Position numbers and translations under genes: made by a program
Notes under the pieces: model-generated
Databases searched by the model: none
What the model saw: the letters and a program-made list of their open reading frames with translations, nothing else
Told to the model about the DNA's origin: nothing
Shown here: positions 6,925 to 15,344 of the stretch, one piece after another
How positions within the stretch are numbered: position 1 is the stretch's first letter
Layout: each line of letters starts with the position of its first letter
From: Methanoregula sp. UBA276
GTDB lineage: Archaea; Halobacteriota; Methanomicrobia; Methanomicrobiales; Methanospirillaceae
DNA: 28,908 bases
Assembly: GCA_002508495.1 (NCBI GenBank)
Contig: DANA01000079.1
Location: forward strand, 1 to 28,908
Direction: 5' to 3'

Positions 6925-8673
6925 TCACCGTGTCCACTTCTCCGGGCGCGACCGGATATACCCCGCGAGCGCATCGATATCCGCCGGGCCGATGACTACC
7001 TCATCGCCCCAATCCCACGAAGGCGAGTAGTTTCCACCCATCCCGTATGCCATGTAATAGTTCATGGCCGCGGTATAGTTCCTGCCGGCCATCACTGGTT
7101 CTTCATCAATCCGGATTTCCGTAACCCGGTCCCCGGCCGGCCGGGAGAGGTCACAGGTATATTCAATGCCGGATACCGAGAGATTCTCACACGGTGCCGG
7201 CTCCTCCCACTGCCGTTCGAGAATATTTTTGATCTGGTCGCCAGTGAGTTTTCGGGTTGCGACATGCGGCCGGCTGTACCATCCCCCGTATTCAGCCGCC
7301 ATGGATGCATCGGAAGGGAGCACCATCTCAAGGTCTGCCCACGTAATCTCCCCCTCGTCGATGTCGGCATGGAGCGAGCCCGCAGATTCTCCCGTTGTCA
7401 CGAACGCAGCATCGGCCCCCGTCGCCGCCCGCTGGGAGTCTGCAACCAGCTCCCCGAGCGCAGAACCGCCGCACGGGCGCTCAGCGCGGGTAATTGCCGT
7501 TGCAGCGACCGCGATGACATCGTCTTCCATCCTGCTGACTGCTTCCCGGACATCGGCAACCAGCGCAGAAGCAGCCGGGTCCGGTCCGGTATTGACCGGG
7601 TCGTCTGCATAGACCGGGACGATGACCGCGGACTTTTCAACAATATCACCGGAGGCACGGTCAATCCGGATATCCACATCAGCGTATGCCATGCCATACG
7701 CATCGGCCTGCGTGATGAGCACATCGTTTCCTCCCGCATTTTTGACGTACGCGTTGGTGAACCGGTGCCAGTGCCCGGCAAGGACAACGTCAACGTCCGG
7801 GTCCAGCCGGGCAATGATCGGGACAGCCGGCCCCGTGACATTCCCCCCCAGCCGGGTCGGTCCTTCGTATGATTCTTCCTGGTCCGCGCCTTCGTGCAGC
7901 AGGATGACGAACGCATGGATCCCCTGCGCCTTCAGGAGGGTGACATACCGGTTGATCGATTCCGACTCGTTGTGGAATTCCACGCTCTCAATGTTCACGG
8001 GCAGTTCAAGGACGGGCGTCTCCAGCGTCACCGCCCCGATGAATGCAACGGGTACTCCCTCCACGTCACGGATGGTGTACGGGGGCAGGATGGGATTTTT
8101 GTTCTCCTTCCAGACAACATTGGCGCAGATGGTGTCGGCCAGCGATCCCGGGTACGGGTCGGCAATACGGGGAATGGCCGTGTCCCCGTTCCCTCCATAC
8201 GTCAGCCGTAGCAGCTCGTCCGTCCCCCGGTTGAACTCGTGGTTACCGGGGATCGCGATCACGTTGCACCGGCCCTGCCCTGCCGTGCCATCTGCCCTGC
8301 AGTCAGCGTTCGCGAACTGGTTGAAGAAGAGGACGGAGGGTTCATCCATCAGAAGCGACGTGTTCCGCGGTGATGCGCCGATCGTGTCGCCCGAAAGCGC
8401 AAGGATGGTTGTCGGAGCTGCGGACTTTTGCATCGCGGATTTCAGCTGCGCTGCAAGGACCGGTGCGCTGCCGGCTGCACGGCCATTCAGCTCCTGTCCA
8501 TCAAAGAGGTGGCCGTGAAAATCATTGATCGCAAGGATCTTCACGTGAACGGGCCCGCTCTTCTGCGCTGCCGGCTGCGGGACGCCGGTTGCCAGGATGC
8601 CGGCGATGGCAAGAGCAATGACGAGAACAATGGCAAGAACAAGGACGGGACAGAGTACAGCGGTAATTCTCAT
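6925..8673 (-). CDS. Exported bifunctional metallophosphatase/5'-nucleotidase
   Basis: A 582-residue protein of the UshA/5'-nucleotidase superfamily, which removes phosphate from nucleotides and related esters outside the membrane. Residues about 4-28 form a hydrophobic signal anchor. The calcineurin-like metal site is complete: NDFHGH (Asp51, His53), GDTIGASP (Asp96), GNHEFNRG (Asn144, His145), His260 and AGHWHR (His301, His303). The C-terminal 5_nucleotid_C domain, which binds the base, includes the GELVADSQRAATGAD segment. Length is normal. No ribosome-binding site is seen; a TAAATA box (minus strand, 8702-8707) about 30 bp upstream suggests a leaderless transcript. It is divergent from the cobN-like unit and may share its control region. 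A role in phosphate or nucleotide scavenging is likely; the exact substrate is unknown. Confidence 0.9.
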   Translation of the reverse strand: MRITAVLCPVLVLAIVLVIALAIAGILATGVPQPAAQKSGPVHVKILAINDFHGHLFDGQELNGRAAGSAPVLAAQLKSAMQKSAAPTTILALSGDTIGASPRNTSLLMDEPSVLFFNQFANADCRADGTAGQGRCNVIAIPGNHEFNRGTDELLRLTYGGNGDTAIPRIADPYPGSLADTICANVVWKENKNPILPPYTIRDVEGVPVAFIGAVTLETPVLELPVNIESVEFHNESESINRYVTLLKAQGIHAFVILLHEGADQEESYEGPTRLGGNVTGPAVPIIARLDPDVDVVLAGHWHRFTNAYVKNAGGNDVLITQADAYGMAYADVDIRIDRASGDIVEKSAVIVPVYADDPVNTGPDPAASALVADVREAVSRMEDDVIAVAATAITRAERPCGGSALGELVADSQRAATGADAAFVTTGESAGSLHADIDEGEITWADLEMVLPSDASMAAEYGGWYSRPHVATRKLTGDQIKNILERQWEEPAPCENLSVSGIEYTCDLSRPAGDRVTEIRIDEEPVMAGRNYTAAMNYYMAYGMGGNYSPSWDWGDEVVIGPADIDALAGYIRSRPEKWTR

Positions 8674-8701
8674 AAGCGTAGTAACGGTATCGTTGCAGAT
8701 C

Positions 8702-8750
8702 TATTTACGCAATTGCATTTGCGTTAAGACAAAAAAAGTATGGTTATATG
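8702..8750. promoter_or_regulatory. Divergent promoters with an 18-bp inverted repeat
   Basis: ACGCAA-N6-TTGCGT (8707-8724) sits between a minus-strand TAAATA box (8702-8707) for the phosphoesterase and a plus-strand TTATATG box (8744-8750) for the cobN-like gene. TTAAGACAAA (8724-8733) overlaps its right end. A protein bound to the repeat could affect both genes. No B12-riboswitch-like B12 box was seen in the short leader. Confidence 0.45.
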
Positions 8751-8796
8751 GGATAAGATCCCACCATAACGGCATGGCATTTGCGGGGGAGTTTGA

Positions 8797-11700
8797 TTGA
8801 AGATCGTGTATGTTGGTGCCGGCACCGGGGAGAACCCGTGGCTTTTTTCGGCAGCGCAGGAGTGCACGGGTACCGGTATGCCGGTTGAGGTTGCCCAAGC
8901 CGCATCGGAGCAGCTGGATGGTGAAGAGAAGAAGTTTGCAGAACTGCTCGGGCACGTGAAGACGTGCGACCTGCTGCTCGTCAGCAACCACGGCAGCGCC
9001 ACGTATTTTAAAAAGTACGACCGGCTCATCGCTGCGGCAAAAGAGTACCGGATCCCGGCGTTTGTCGGCAGTTCTGTTCCTGAGGAGATGAAGGACTTCC
9101 GCAGCCTCTTCTCCTTTCCCGATGACGACTACGACTTCGTCCATGCCTGTGTCGAGCTGGGCGGGAAGCAGAACACGAGAAGTCTTGTTCTCTGGGCATG
9201 CAGGACCATCGGCGGAGCAGCAGTCGAAGTACCGCCCCTGCAGTACCCGCCAACCGAAGGGTTCTACCACCCCTCGCTGCCCGGCATTCATGACCCTGCC
9301 TCCCACCAAAAAAGGATGGATCCCGACAAGCCCACAGCCGGGATCCTCATCCACCAGTATTATTATGTCCGGGAAAACCTGCTTGCGATAAACGCGCTCA
9401 TCGCGGAGATCGAAGCGCGGGGCATGAACGCCCTTGCATTTTTCCTTGTCACGAGCCCGAACCCGGTCACCGGGTCCATCGGCATCAGGAAGTTTATCGA
9501 AGAGCGCCTTATGGTGAACGGCCGGCCGATCATCGATGTCCTCATCGCCACGATGGGCTTCTCCCAGATCTCGCTCTCCGATCCCAATGATGGCACAAAG
9601 ACCGAACCGGTCCATAACTTCTTTGATGCCCTCAATGTCCCCGTGCTCCAGACCATGTCCATGATACGGTCGTACGATGCGTGGTACAATGATGAAGCAG
9701 GTCTCTCGGCCATGGAAATATCATCGATGGTCATCTGGCCCGAGTTCGATGCACAGGTCATCGCCATCCCGCTCTCGACTACCGGCGAACACAACGGGCG
9801 AAGGCAGGCGGCGCTCCCCATCCCCGGCAGGCCCGGGCGGATCGCTGACATGGCCCTGCGCTGGGCGGAGCTGAGAAGGACGCCGGTGGAAAAGCGGAAG
9901 GTCGCGATCCTGCTGTACCAGTATACCGGGGAGATCGAAGCACTTGGCGATGCCGGGGGTCTCGACACTCCAAAGAGCGTCATCGACATCCTGCACCGGC
10001 TTCGCGATGAGGGGTATGTCGTGGACCACATCCCACAGACCGGTAACGACCTCATCCATGAGATGATCGCGGGGCTGACAAACGACACGCGGTATATATC
10101 GGATGAGCAGATGAAGGAGCGGGCGGCAGGGACGGTCAGCGCCGACCTGTACCGGCAGTGGTTCTCCCGGTTACCCGAAAAGAACCGGAACAAGATCACA
10201 GAAGACTGGGGCGAGGCGCCCGGCACGCTCTTTGAGACCGGCGGCGAACTTTGCATCCCCGGCCTTGTCAACGGCAACATCTTCATTGGCATCCAGCCGC
10301 CCCGGGGGCTCTTTGAGAAGGTTGAGTCCCTGATCCACTCAACGGACATGGTCATGCCCCACCATTATGTCGCGTATTACCGGTGGATGAAGAACGTGTT
10401 CGGGGCGCAGGTTGTCGTCCACATGGGAACGCACGGCACTCTCGAATGGCTGCCGGGCAAGGGCAATGCGATGTCCGAGGAGTGCTACCCGGACCTGGTC
10501 TTCGAAGACATGCCCCATGTCTCTCCCTACATCATCAATGACCCCGGTGAGATGGTTGAGGTGAAACGGCGGAGCTGGGCTGCCGTGCTCGACCACCTGC
10601 CCCCTGCGATGATGCGGGCGGAAGGCTACGGCGACCTTGCGCAGCTCGACAGCGTGCTGCAGGAATTCCTCCGGGCAAAGCGCGGGGGAGAGAAGCAGAA
10701 AGCAGGAGAACTTGCCGAAGAGATCCACGATATCGTGATCGCCCGCAACCTCACCAATGACCTGGGCCTTCCGGAGGGTGCCGGAAGCAGCGAAATTGCG
10801 GAGAATGCAGAGCGACTCTACGACTATATCTGCGAGGTACGGGACGCCATCATCAAGGACGGGCTCCACATCTTCGGCACGCCGCCCCAAAATGAACGGT
10901 TCACCGAGATGATCTATGCACTGACCCGGCTGGAGAACGGGAAAGTTCCGTCGCTCCGCGAGAGCATTGCCGCTGCGAGGGGACTGTCCCTCCGGGAACT
11001 CATGGACAATCCCTCGGAATTTTCCACGCACCACAATATGACATATGGTGCCCTCATCGACCGGATCGATGAACGGAGCCGGAACCTTATCGAAATAATG
11101 GCCGGGGGCGGGTATGACCGTGAAACAACGCTGGCAGAAATCCGGGAAGAGTACGGCACTGCCGCACCGGATCTTGAGACCTGCGCCACATTCATCTGCG
11201 ATGATCTCCGGGGCCGGCTCGACCTGACAACCGATGAGATCGCGAACATGATGCGGGGCCTTGCCGGCGGGTACATCCCGCCCGGCCCCTCCGGTGACCC
11301 AACGCGGGGCAATGCCCATCTCCTCCCGACCGGCAGGAACGCCTACTCCATCGACCCGGCATCTGTCCCCACGCGGGCCGCGTGGAAGACCGGCAAAACG
11401 CTCGCTGACCAGATGGTGGAACGGTACATCAAAGAGAAGGGCGAACACCCGCAGCGGGTCGGCATCGTTGTCTGGGCGACCGACACCATGCGGACCGGCG
11501 GGGACGACATCGCATACCTCCTCTGGCTCATGGGCCTTAAGCCCGTCTGGTCGGACCGTGGCGGGGCCGTGACCGGCCTTGAAGTCATCCCCGCACAGGA
11601 ACTCGGGCGGCCGCGGATTGACGTGACCCTCCGGATCAGCGGCCTCTTCCGCGACACCTTCCCGGGCCTTGTCCACATGATCGACGAGGGCGTGGAGATG

Positions 11701-12552
11701 ATCGCGACCCTTGACGAATCCGGTGATGTCAACTACCTTGCAGCACACTTAAAACAGGACCTTCTGGAAAAGATGAAAGCCGGGATGCCCGAGCACGAGG
11801 CACGCGACCAGGCGCTCATCAGGATCTTCGGCGACCCGCCCGGCAACCACGGCTGCGGGGTGGGCGAGGTCGTGCATGCCTCGGCATGGAAGGACCGCAA
11901 AGACTTAGCCGATGTATACACGACATGGGGTGCCCATGCCTACGGCAGGAAACACCGCGGCGAGAAAGTTGCAGAACTCTTCCGCGAGCAGTTCGGACGG
12001 CTGGACGCGACGGTCAAGAACCGGGTATCGCGCGAGTTCGATATCCTGGATGTTGACGACGACTACCAGATCCTCGGCGGGATGAACGCGTGCGTCAAGG
12101 CGTACGGCGACAAGGACCCGGTCTGTGTCATCGGGGAGGCATCGGACCCAAAGAACATCAAAACGCGCCTCCTTGACGAGGAGGTCCGGTTCGTGTTCCG
12201 CAGTCGGATCCTCAACCCCCGCTGGATCGAGGGGCTCAAACCCCATGGTTTCCGCGGCGTGCAGGAGATCATGAACACCATCGAGTACACCTTCGGCTGG
12301 GACGTCACGTCCGATGCCATCGACGACTGGGAGTACCAGGCCTGTGCAGAACATTTCCTCTTTGACGAGGAGAACCGGCAGTGGATCGAGGAGAACAACC
12401 CGTATGCCCTCCACAGCATGGCCGGCCGGCTCCTCGAGGCAAACGAGCGCGGGTTCTGGGACACCGATGACGAGACCATACAAAAATTGCAGGAGATTTA
12501 CCTTGAGAGCGAGGACTATTATGAGAGGACAGGAGAGGAGCAGCATGAGTAA
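8797..12552 (+). CDS. cobN: CobN/ChlH-type metal chelatase large subunit
   Basis: A 1251-residue protein of the CobN/BchH family, the subunit that holds the tetrapyrrole and inserts the metal, powered by a ChlI/ChlD-type AAA+ pair. Family segments are clear along the whole length: HMGTHGTLEWLPGKGNAM (about residues 547-564), followed by NDPGEMVEVKRRSW, then RISGLFRDTFPGLVHMID near residue 950, and an FGDPPGNHGCGVG segment near residue 1010. Full length, no frameshift. The start is TTG at 8797 with GGGGGAG at 8785-8791. Matching I and D subunits are encoded in the minus-strand operon at 23372-26286. Methanogens make B12 and F430 with the small chelatase CfbA/CbiX, so the substrate of this ATP-dependent enzyme is uncertain; cobalt insertion is the default annotation, not a proof. 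Confidence 0.9.
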   Translation: MKIVYVGAGTGENPWLFSAAQECTGTGMPVEVAQAASEQLDGEEKKFAELLGHVKTCDLLLVSNHGSATYFKKYDRLIAAAKEYRIPAFVGSSVPEEMKDFRSLFSFPDDDYDFVHACVELGGKQNTRSLVLWACRTIGGAAVEVPPLQYPPTEGFYHPSLPGIHDPASHQKRMDPDKPTAGILIHQYYYVRENLLAINALIAEIEARGMNALAFFLVTSPNPVTGSIGIRKFIEERLMVNGRPIIDVLIATMGFSQISLSDPNDGTKTEPVHNFFDALNVPVLQTMSMIRSYDAWYNDEAGLSAMEISSMVIWPEFDAQVIAIPLSTTGEHNGRRQAALPIPGRPGRIADMALRWAELRRTPVEKRKVAILLYQYTGEIEALGDAGGLDTPKSVIDILHRLRDEGYVVDHIPQTGNDLIHEMIAGLTNDTRYISDEQMKERAAGTVSADLYRQWFSRLPEKNRNKITEDWGEAPGTLFETGGELCIPGLVNGNIFIGIQPPRGLFEKVESLIHSTDMVMPHHYVAYYRWMKNVFGAQVVVHMGTHGTLEWLPGKGNAMSEECYPDLVFEDMPHVSPYIINDPGEMVEVKRRSWAAVLDHLPPAMMRAEGYGDLAQLDSVLQEFLRAKRGGEKQKAGELAEEIHDIVIARNLTNDLGLPEGAGSSEIAENAERLYDYICEVRDAIIKDGLHIFGTPPQNERFTEMIYALTRLENGKVPSLRESIAAARGLSLRELMDNPSEFSTHHNMTYGALIDRIDERSRNLIEIMAGGGYDRETTLAEIREEYGTAAPDLETCATFICDDLRGRLDLTTDEIANMMRGLAGGYIPPGPSGDPTRGNAHLLPTGRNAYSIDPASVPTRAAWKTGKTLADQMVERYIKEKGEHPQRVGIVVWATDTMRTGGDDIAYLLWLMGLKPVWSDRGGAVTGLEVIPAQELGRPRIDVTLRISGLFRDTFPGLVHMIDEGVEMIATLDESGDVNYLAAHLKQDLLEKMKAGMPEHEARDQALIRIFGDPPGNHGCGVGEVVHASAWKDRKDLADVYTTWGAHAYGRKHRGEKVAELFREQFGRLDATVKNRVSREFDILDVDDDYQILGGMNACVKAYGDKDPVCVIGEASDPKNIKTRLLDEEVRFVFRSRILNPRWIEGLKPHGFRGVQEIMNTIEYTFGWDVTSDAIDDWEYQACAEHFLFDEENRQWIEENNPYALHSMAGRLLEANERGFWDTDDETIQKLQEIYLESEDYYERTGEEQHE

Positions 12553-12670
12553 ACAGGTATACCTGATTGAAGAGACCATCCGTCGCCCTGCACGGCAGGT
12601 TGTGGTACGTGGCGTACACGACTGGCAGAAAAAGAGAAGAACAGAAGATCCGGGGGCGTGTATGGTATGA
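12545..12670 (+). CDS. 41-residue small protein coupled to cobN
   Basis: A 41-codon ORF starting MSKQVYLIEETIRRPARQVV and ending PGACMV, with basic residues (HDWQKKRR) in the middle. Its ATG lies within the last codons of the cobN-like gene and is preceded by GGAGAGGAG at 12530-12538. Its TGA overlaps the start of the ABC ATPase gene (ATGA, 12667-12670). This exact fit between two genes with proper signals argues for a translated small protein or a coupling cistron rather than chance. No domain recognised; one Cys near the end. Confidence 0.6.
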   Translation: MSKQVYLIEETIRRPARQVVVRGVHDWQKKRRTEDPGACMV

Positions 12671-13623
12671 CTGCCATCCTGACCGAAGGTCTGACGAAAA
12701 AATTCGGCAACCTCTGTGCTGTTGACAGCCTTGACCTCTCCATTGAGAAGGAGATCTTCGGGCTTCTTGGCCCGAACGGATCGGGCAAGACCACAACCGT
12801 GCTGATGCTCACGACCCTGCTCGCCCAGACCAAAGGTTCGGCGAGCATCTGCGGCCACGATACCCTGCTCGCCCCGGAAAAGGTCCGGGACTGCATCAGC
12901 TACGTACCGCAGGACATGGCAGTCGACACCAACCTGACCGGCCGGGAGAACATGCTCGTCTTTGCCCGTCTCTACGGGATTTCGGACCCGAAGGACAAGG
13001 TGGACGAGCTCCTCGCGGTCATGGAACTCTCCGACCGGGCCGACGATCTTGCAAAGACCTACTCGGGCGGGATGCGCCGGAGGCTCGAACTTGCCGAGGC
13101 GCTCGTGCATGAGCCGGAGGTCGTCTTCCTTGACGAGCCCACGATCGGTCTCGATGTCGCGGCAAGGAGGAGCATCTGGAACCATATCCGGAAGATGACA
13201 AAGAAGGGGATGACCATCTTCATGACCACGCATTACATGGACGAGGCCGACCAGTACTGCGACCGTGTCGGCATCATCAGCCACGGGAAGGTTGCCGCGA
13301 TGGGGACACCGCAGGAGCTGAAGTCCCGGCTGATGAAAGATGTTGTGACCGTGACCCTGGAGGGGGAATACCATCCGGTCATGCTCGAAGGGGCAGTTTT
13401 TGTGGGGGAATCGGAGGGGACGGTCTCCTTTACTGCCGGAAATGGCCGCGAGGCGCTCCCGCTCCTTGCCGATGCACTGAAACAGGCCGGCAATTGCGTA
13501 AAGGCAATGTCGCTCCGCGAGCCCTCGCTTGACGACGTCTTTTTGCAATCCGTGGGAAAACAGGAAGAGCCCAAAGGCTTTGAGGAATGGAAGTTCCGGA
13601 TGATGCTGCACCGGAGGAACTGA
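12667..13623 (+). CDS. ABC exporter ATP-binding protein (DrrA type)
   Basis: A 318-residue ATPase of the drug/antibiotic-export ABC class. Walker A GPNGSGKTT (35-43), Q-loop Gln82, signature YSGGM (132-136), Walker B VVFLDE (152-157) and H-loop His190 are all present, and a ~90-residue C-terminal extension (about 230-318), typical of DrrA-like proteins, follows. I prefer the ATG at 12667, which overlaps the stop of the 41-codon ORF and has GGGGG about 10 bp upstream; a GTG at 12658 is too close to that site. With the next gene it forms a complete exporter co-transcribed with the cobN-like gene, so it might move a tetrapyrrole, a metal or an unrelated compound; the substrate is not visible. 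Confidence 0.9.
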   Translation: MTAILTEGLTKKFGNLCAVDSLDLSIEKEIFGLLGPNGSGKTTTVLMLTTLLAQTKGSASICGHDTLLAPEKVRDCISYVPQDMAVDTNLTGRENMLVFARLYGISDPKDKVDELLAVMELSDRADDLAKTYSGGMRRRLELAEALVHEPEVVFLDEPTIGLDVAARRSIWNHIRKMTKKGMTIFMTTHYMDEADQYCDRVGIISHGKVAAMGTPQELKSRLMKDVVTVTLEGEYHPVMLEGAVFVGESEGTVSFTAGNGREALPLLADALKQAGNCVKAMSLREPSLDDVFLQSVGKQEEPKGFEEWKFRMMLHRRN

Positions 13624-13625
13624 CC

Positions 13626-14351
13626 ATGAAAGGCGTTGCAACCTACATGTACCGGGACTTTATCCGGTGGATCCGCTACCGCGTCGGGGTCATCTCGGCC
13701 CTTGTCCTCCCGGCTGCATGGCTCCTCTTTGTCGGCCTTGCCCTGCCCGTCACGTTCACGGGCAATTACCTTGACTTCATCACGCCCGGCATTCTTGTCA
13801 TGACCATCCTCACTGCAGGGATATCGAGCGGTTCGCTTTTGATGTTTGACAAGATCCTCGGTTTTTTGAACAAGTTCCTTGCCATGCCGGTGCCCCGCGA
13901 GAGTATTCTTGTCTCCAAGATCCTCTTCATCTCGGTACGGGGCCTCATCCAGGCAACGATCATCATCGTTCTCGCGGTGCTGATCGGGGCAACGATGATG
14001 AACCCGCTCCAGTACGGCCTTGTGTACCTCATCCTCTTCCTCTTCGGGGTCTTCATCTCCGCGTTCTCGACAACCGTGGCGCTGTACCTTGACGACCACG
14101 ACTCGTTTGCCGCGTTCACGGCCATGGTCACGATGCCGCTCTTTTTTACCTCAAGCGCCCTGATGCCCTACGATGCCATGCCCGGCTGGCTTGCAACAAT
14201 CGCCCGTGTGAACCCGCTCAGTTTTGCGATCGATGCAATCCGGGATGTTGGCGCGGGGGGCGTCCCGGTTGTGCCGATCCTGCTGCTCTTTGTATTCACG
14301 GCCGTTGTCGTGGTGATGGCGGGGTACGTGTTCCGGAAGGTGACGGTGTAA
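13626..14351 (+). CDS. ABC-2 type exporter permease (DrrB type)
   Basis: A 241-residue membrane protein with about six transmembrane segments, ending in the ABC-2 pattern in which ...RVNPLSFAIDAIRD lies before the last helix. It carries the family-typical segment DFITPGILVMTIL near residues 50-65. The start is ATG 13626: GGAGG (13614-13618) lies 7 bp before it and the ATPase stop is two bases upstream; longer frames upstream lack such a site. It forms the membrane half of the exporter whose ATPase precedes it. It is the last gene of the cobN-like unit. Confidence 0.9.
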   Translation: MKGVATYMYRDFIRWIRYRVGVISALVLPAAWLLFVGLALPVTFTGNYLDFITPGILVMTILTAGISSGSLLMFDKILGFLNKFLAMPVPRESILVSKILFISVRGLIQATIIIVLAVLIGATMMNPLQYGLVYLILFLFGVFISAFSTTVALYLDDHDSFAAFTAMVTMPLFFTSSALMPYDAMPGWLATIARVNPLSFAIDAIRDVGAGGVPVVPILLLFVFTAVVVVMAGYVFRKVTV

Positions 14352-14616
14352 GCGGTTGTTGTTCCCTCAATTTCCAATTCTTTTCCCGGATATGTTTGGC
14401 TGACCGGGATCTCCACCGTTGTGGTTCTCGTGCAGGCATTTACCGTAATGAATCTTCTCAAAATATCCGGCTCTATGGCTCTGCTCTCATTCGGCCTGGC
14501 ACAGTTCACGTTTTTTCCGTGATTCTTCCGGTTGCCACCATCCCGCACCTGAAACATTTTTTACCAATCAGGAGGATATTCCCGATCAACAACCTGCCGG
14601 CAGGACATCCACAACC

Positions 14617-14994
14617 ATGGAACATCAGGCAACGGAAACATCTGCGATTACCGTTGCAGCAGCGGAGATCCTCCGCTCGGACATGGGCACGCCCTCCGGA
14701 ATCGCCACGCTCGTTCTCTTCGCGCTCTGCTTTCTCGATGTCCTCACAACATCCGCGATCCTCTCGCATGGCGGGTACGAGATGAACCCGGTGATGGTGC
14801 CGGTTGTCACGATGCCCCTCCTCCACATGTTCCTCAAGTGGTGCGTTGTCGCGTTCGTTGCCGGCACCGCTGCGGTTGCCGACCACAGGGTACCCCGCTT
14901 CGGGCTCCTGATGCTTGGCGTTATCATCTGCTGGTATGCATTCGTTGTCGGGCATAACATAATGGTCCTGCTGGAATTTTATATTCCAGCCTGA
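14617..14994 (+). CDS. Small DUF5658-like membrane protein
   Basis: A 125-residue protein with about four hydrophobic segments (near 30-48, 60-84, 92-112 and a short last one). The pattern FLDVLTTSAILSHGG followed by EMNPVM matches the DUF5658 membrane family (D-x(2)-T...G...E-x-NP). Function unknown. No clear ribosome-binding site precedes ATG 14617; a GGAGG at 14571-14575 is too far, so the transcript may be leaderless or the start wrong. It stands alone after a 265-bp gap (14352-14616) in which I see no gene. Confidence 0.7.
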   Translation: MEHQATETSAITVAAAEILRSDMGTPSGIATLVLFALCFLDVLTTSAILSHGGYEMNPVMVPVVTMPLLHMFLKWCVVAFVAGTAAVADHRVPRFGLLMLGVIICWYAFVVGHNIMVLLEFYIPA

Positions 14995-15020
14995 AGACCG
15001 GCCGGGCCGCCACATGTGGA

Positions 15021-15027
15021 TTTTTTT
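15021..15027 (+). terminator. Palindrome plus T7 tract after the DUF5658-like gene
   Basis: The palindrome CCACATGTGG (15010-15019) is followed by A and seven T residues, 15-35 bp after the stop codon. A U-tract terminator is plausible. Confidence 0.45.
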
Positions 15028-15034
15028 GGGAAAT

Positions 15035-15344
15035 AAAAAAAGGGTATAGTGTCATTTTTACCACCAACCCGAAATCGAAATCAGGATCTGAATGAGGGTC
15101 AAAACTTTGTTCCAGTACTTTGATAGAAAAAAGTGTTCCCATACATTTGGCAAACCAACGCTCCAGAGGCTTCGCCCCGCACGTTCGTGGCGCCCCGGTT
15201 ACAATAACACGACATTTTAGGATCAGACGTCCAGGTAATGCGGAGTTATCGCATGCGCCCCCGCACCAGGGGGGCGGGCTGGCGCAAGGGGGGCAACATC
15301 AAAACGATAATTTCGTCGCTGAAATGTCACTATACCCAAAAAAA
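15035..15344. mobile_element. MITE-like element with 16-bp inverted ends and A7 duplication
   Basis: The left end GGGTATAGTGTCATTT (15042-15057) and the right end AAATGTCACTATACCC (15322-15337) are inverted repeats with 15 of 16 matches. The unit spans 296 bp and is flanked on both sides by exactly seven A (15035-15041 and 15338-15344), which fits a 7-bp target-site duplication, although a poly-A run is weak evidence alone. The inside has no convincing ORF, so it would be non-autonomous, mobilised by a transposase encoded elsewhere. It has inserted just beyond the terminator of the preceding gene. The IS family cannot be named from these ends with confidence. Confidence 0.65.

Noticed and set aside
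6674..7030. 118-codon plus-strand frame between pilins and phosphoesterase
   Set aside because: It has no ribosome-binding site, overlaps the end of the phosphoesterase gene and has low-complexity, random-looking composition.
8674..8796. Cobalamin riboswitch before the cobN-like gene
   Set aside because: The leader is only about 20 nt by TATA position and contains no B12-box-like sequence.
10339..11748. 469-codon minus-strand open frame inside the cobN-like gene
   Set aside because: It is an antisense shadow of a clearly conserved gene; high GC content keeps the opposite frame open and the translation has no recognisable domain.
11905..13641. 578-codon minus-strand open frame over cobN and the ABC ATPase
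   Set aside because: It crosses two well-supported plus-strand genes and their junction and shows no domain, so it is a shadow.
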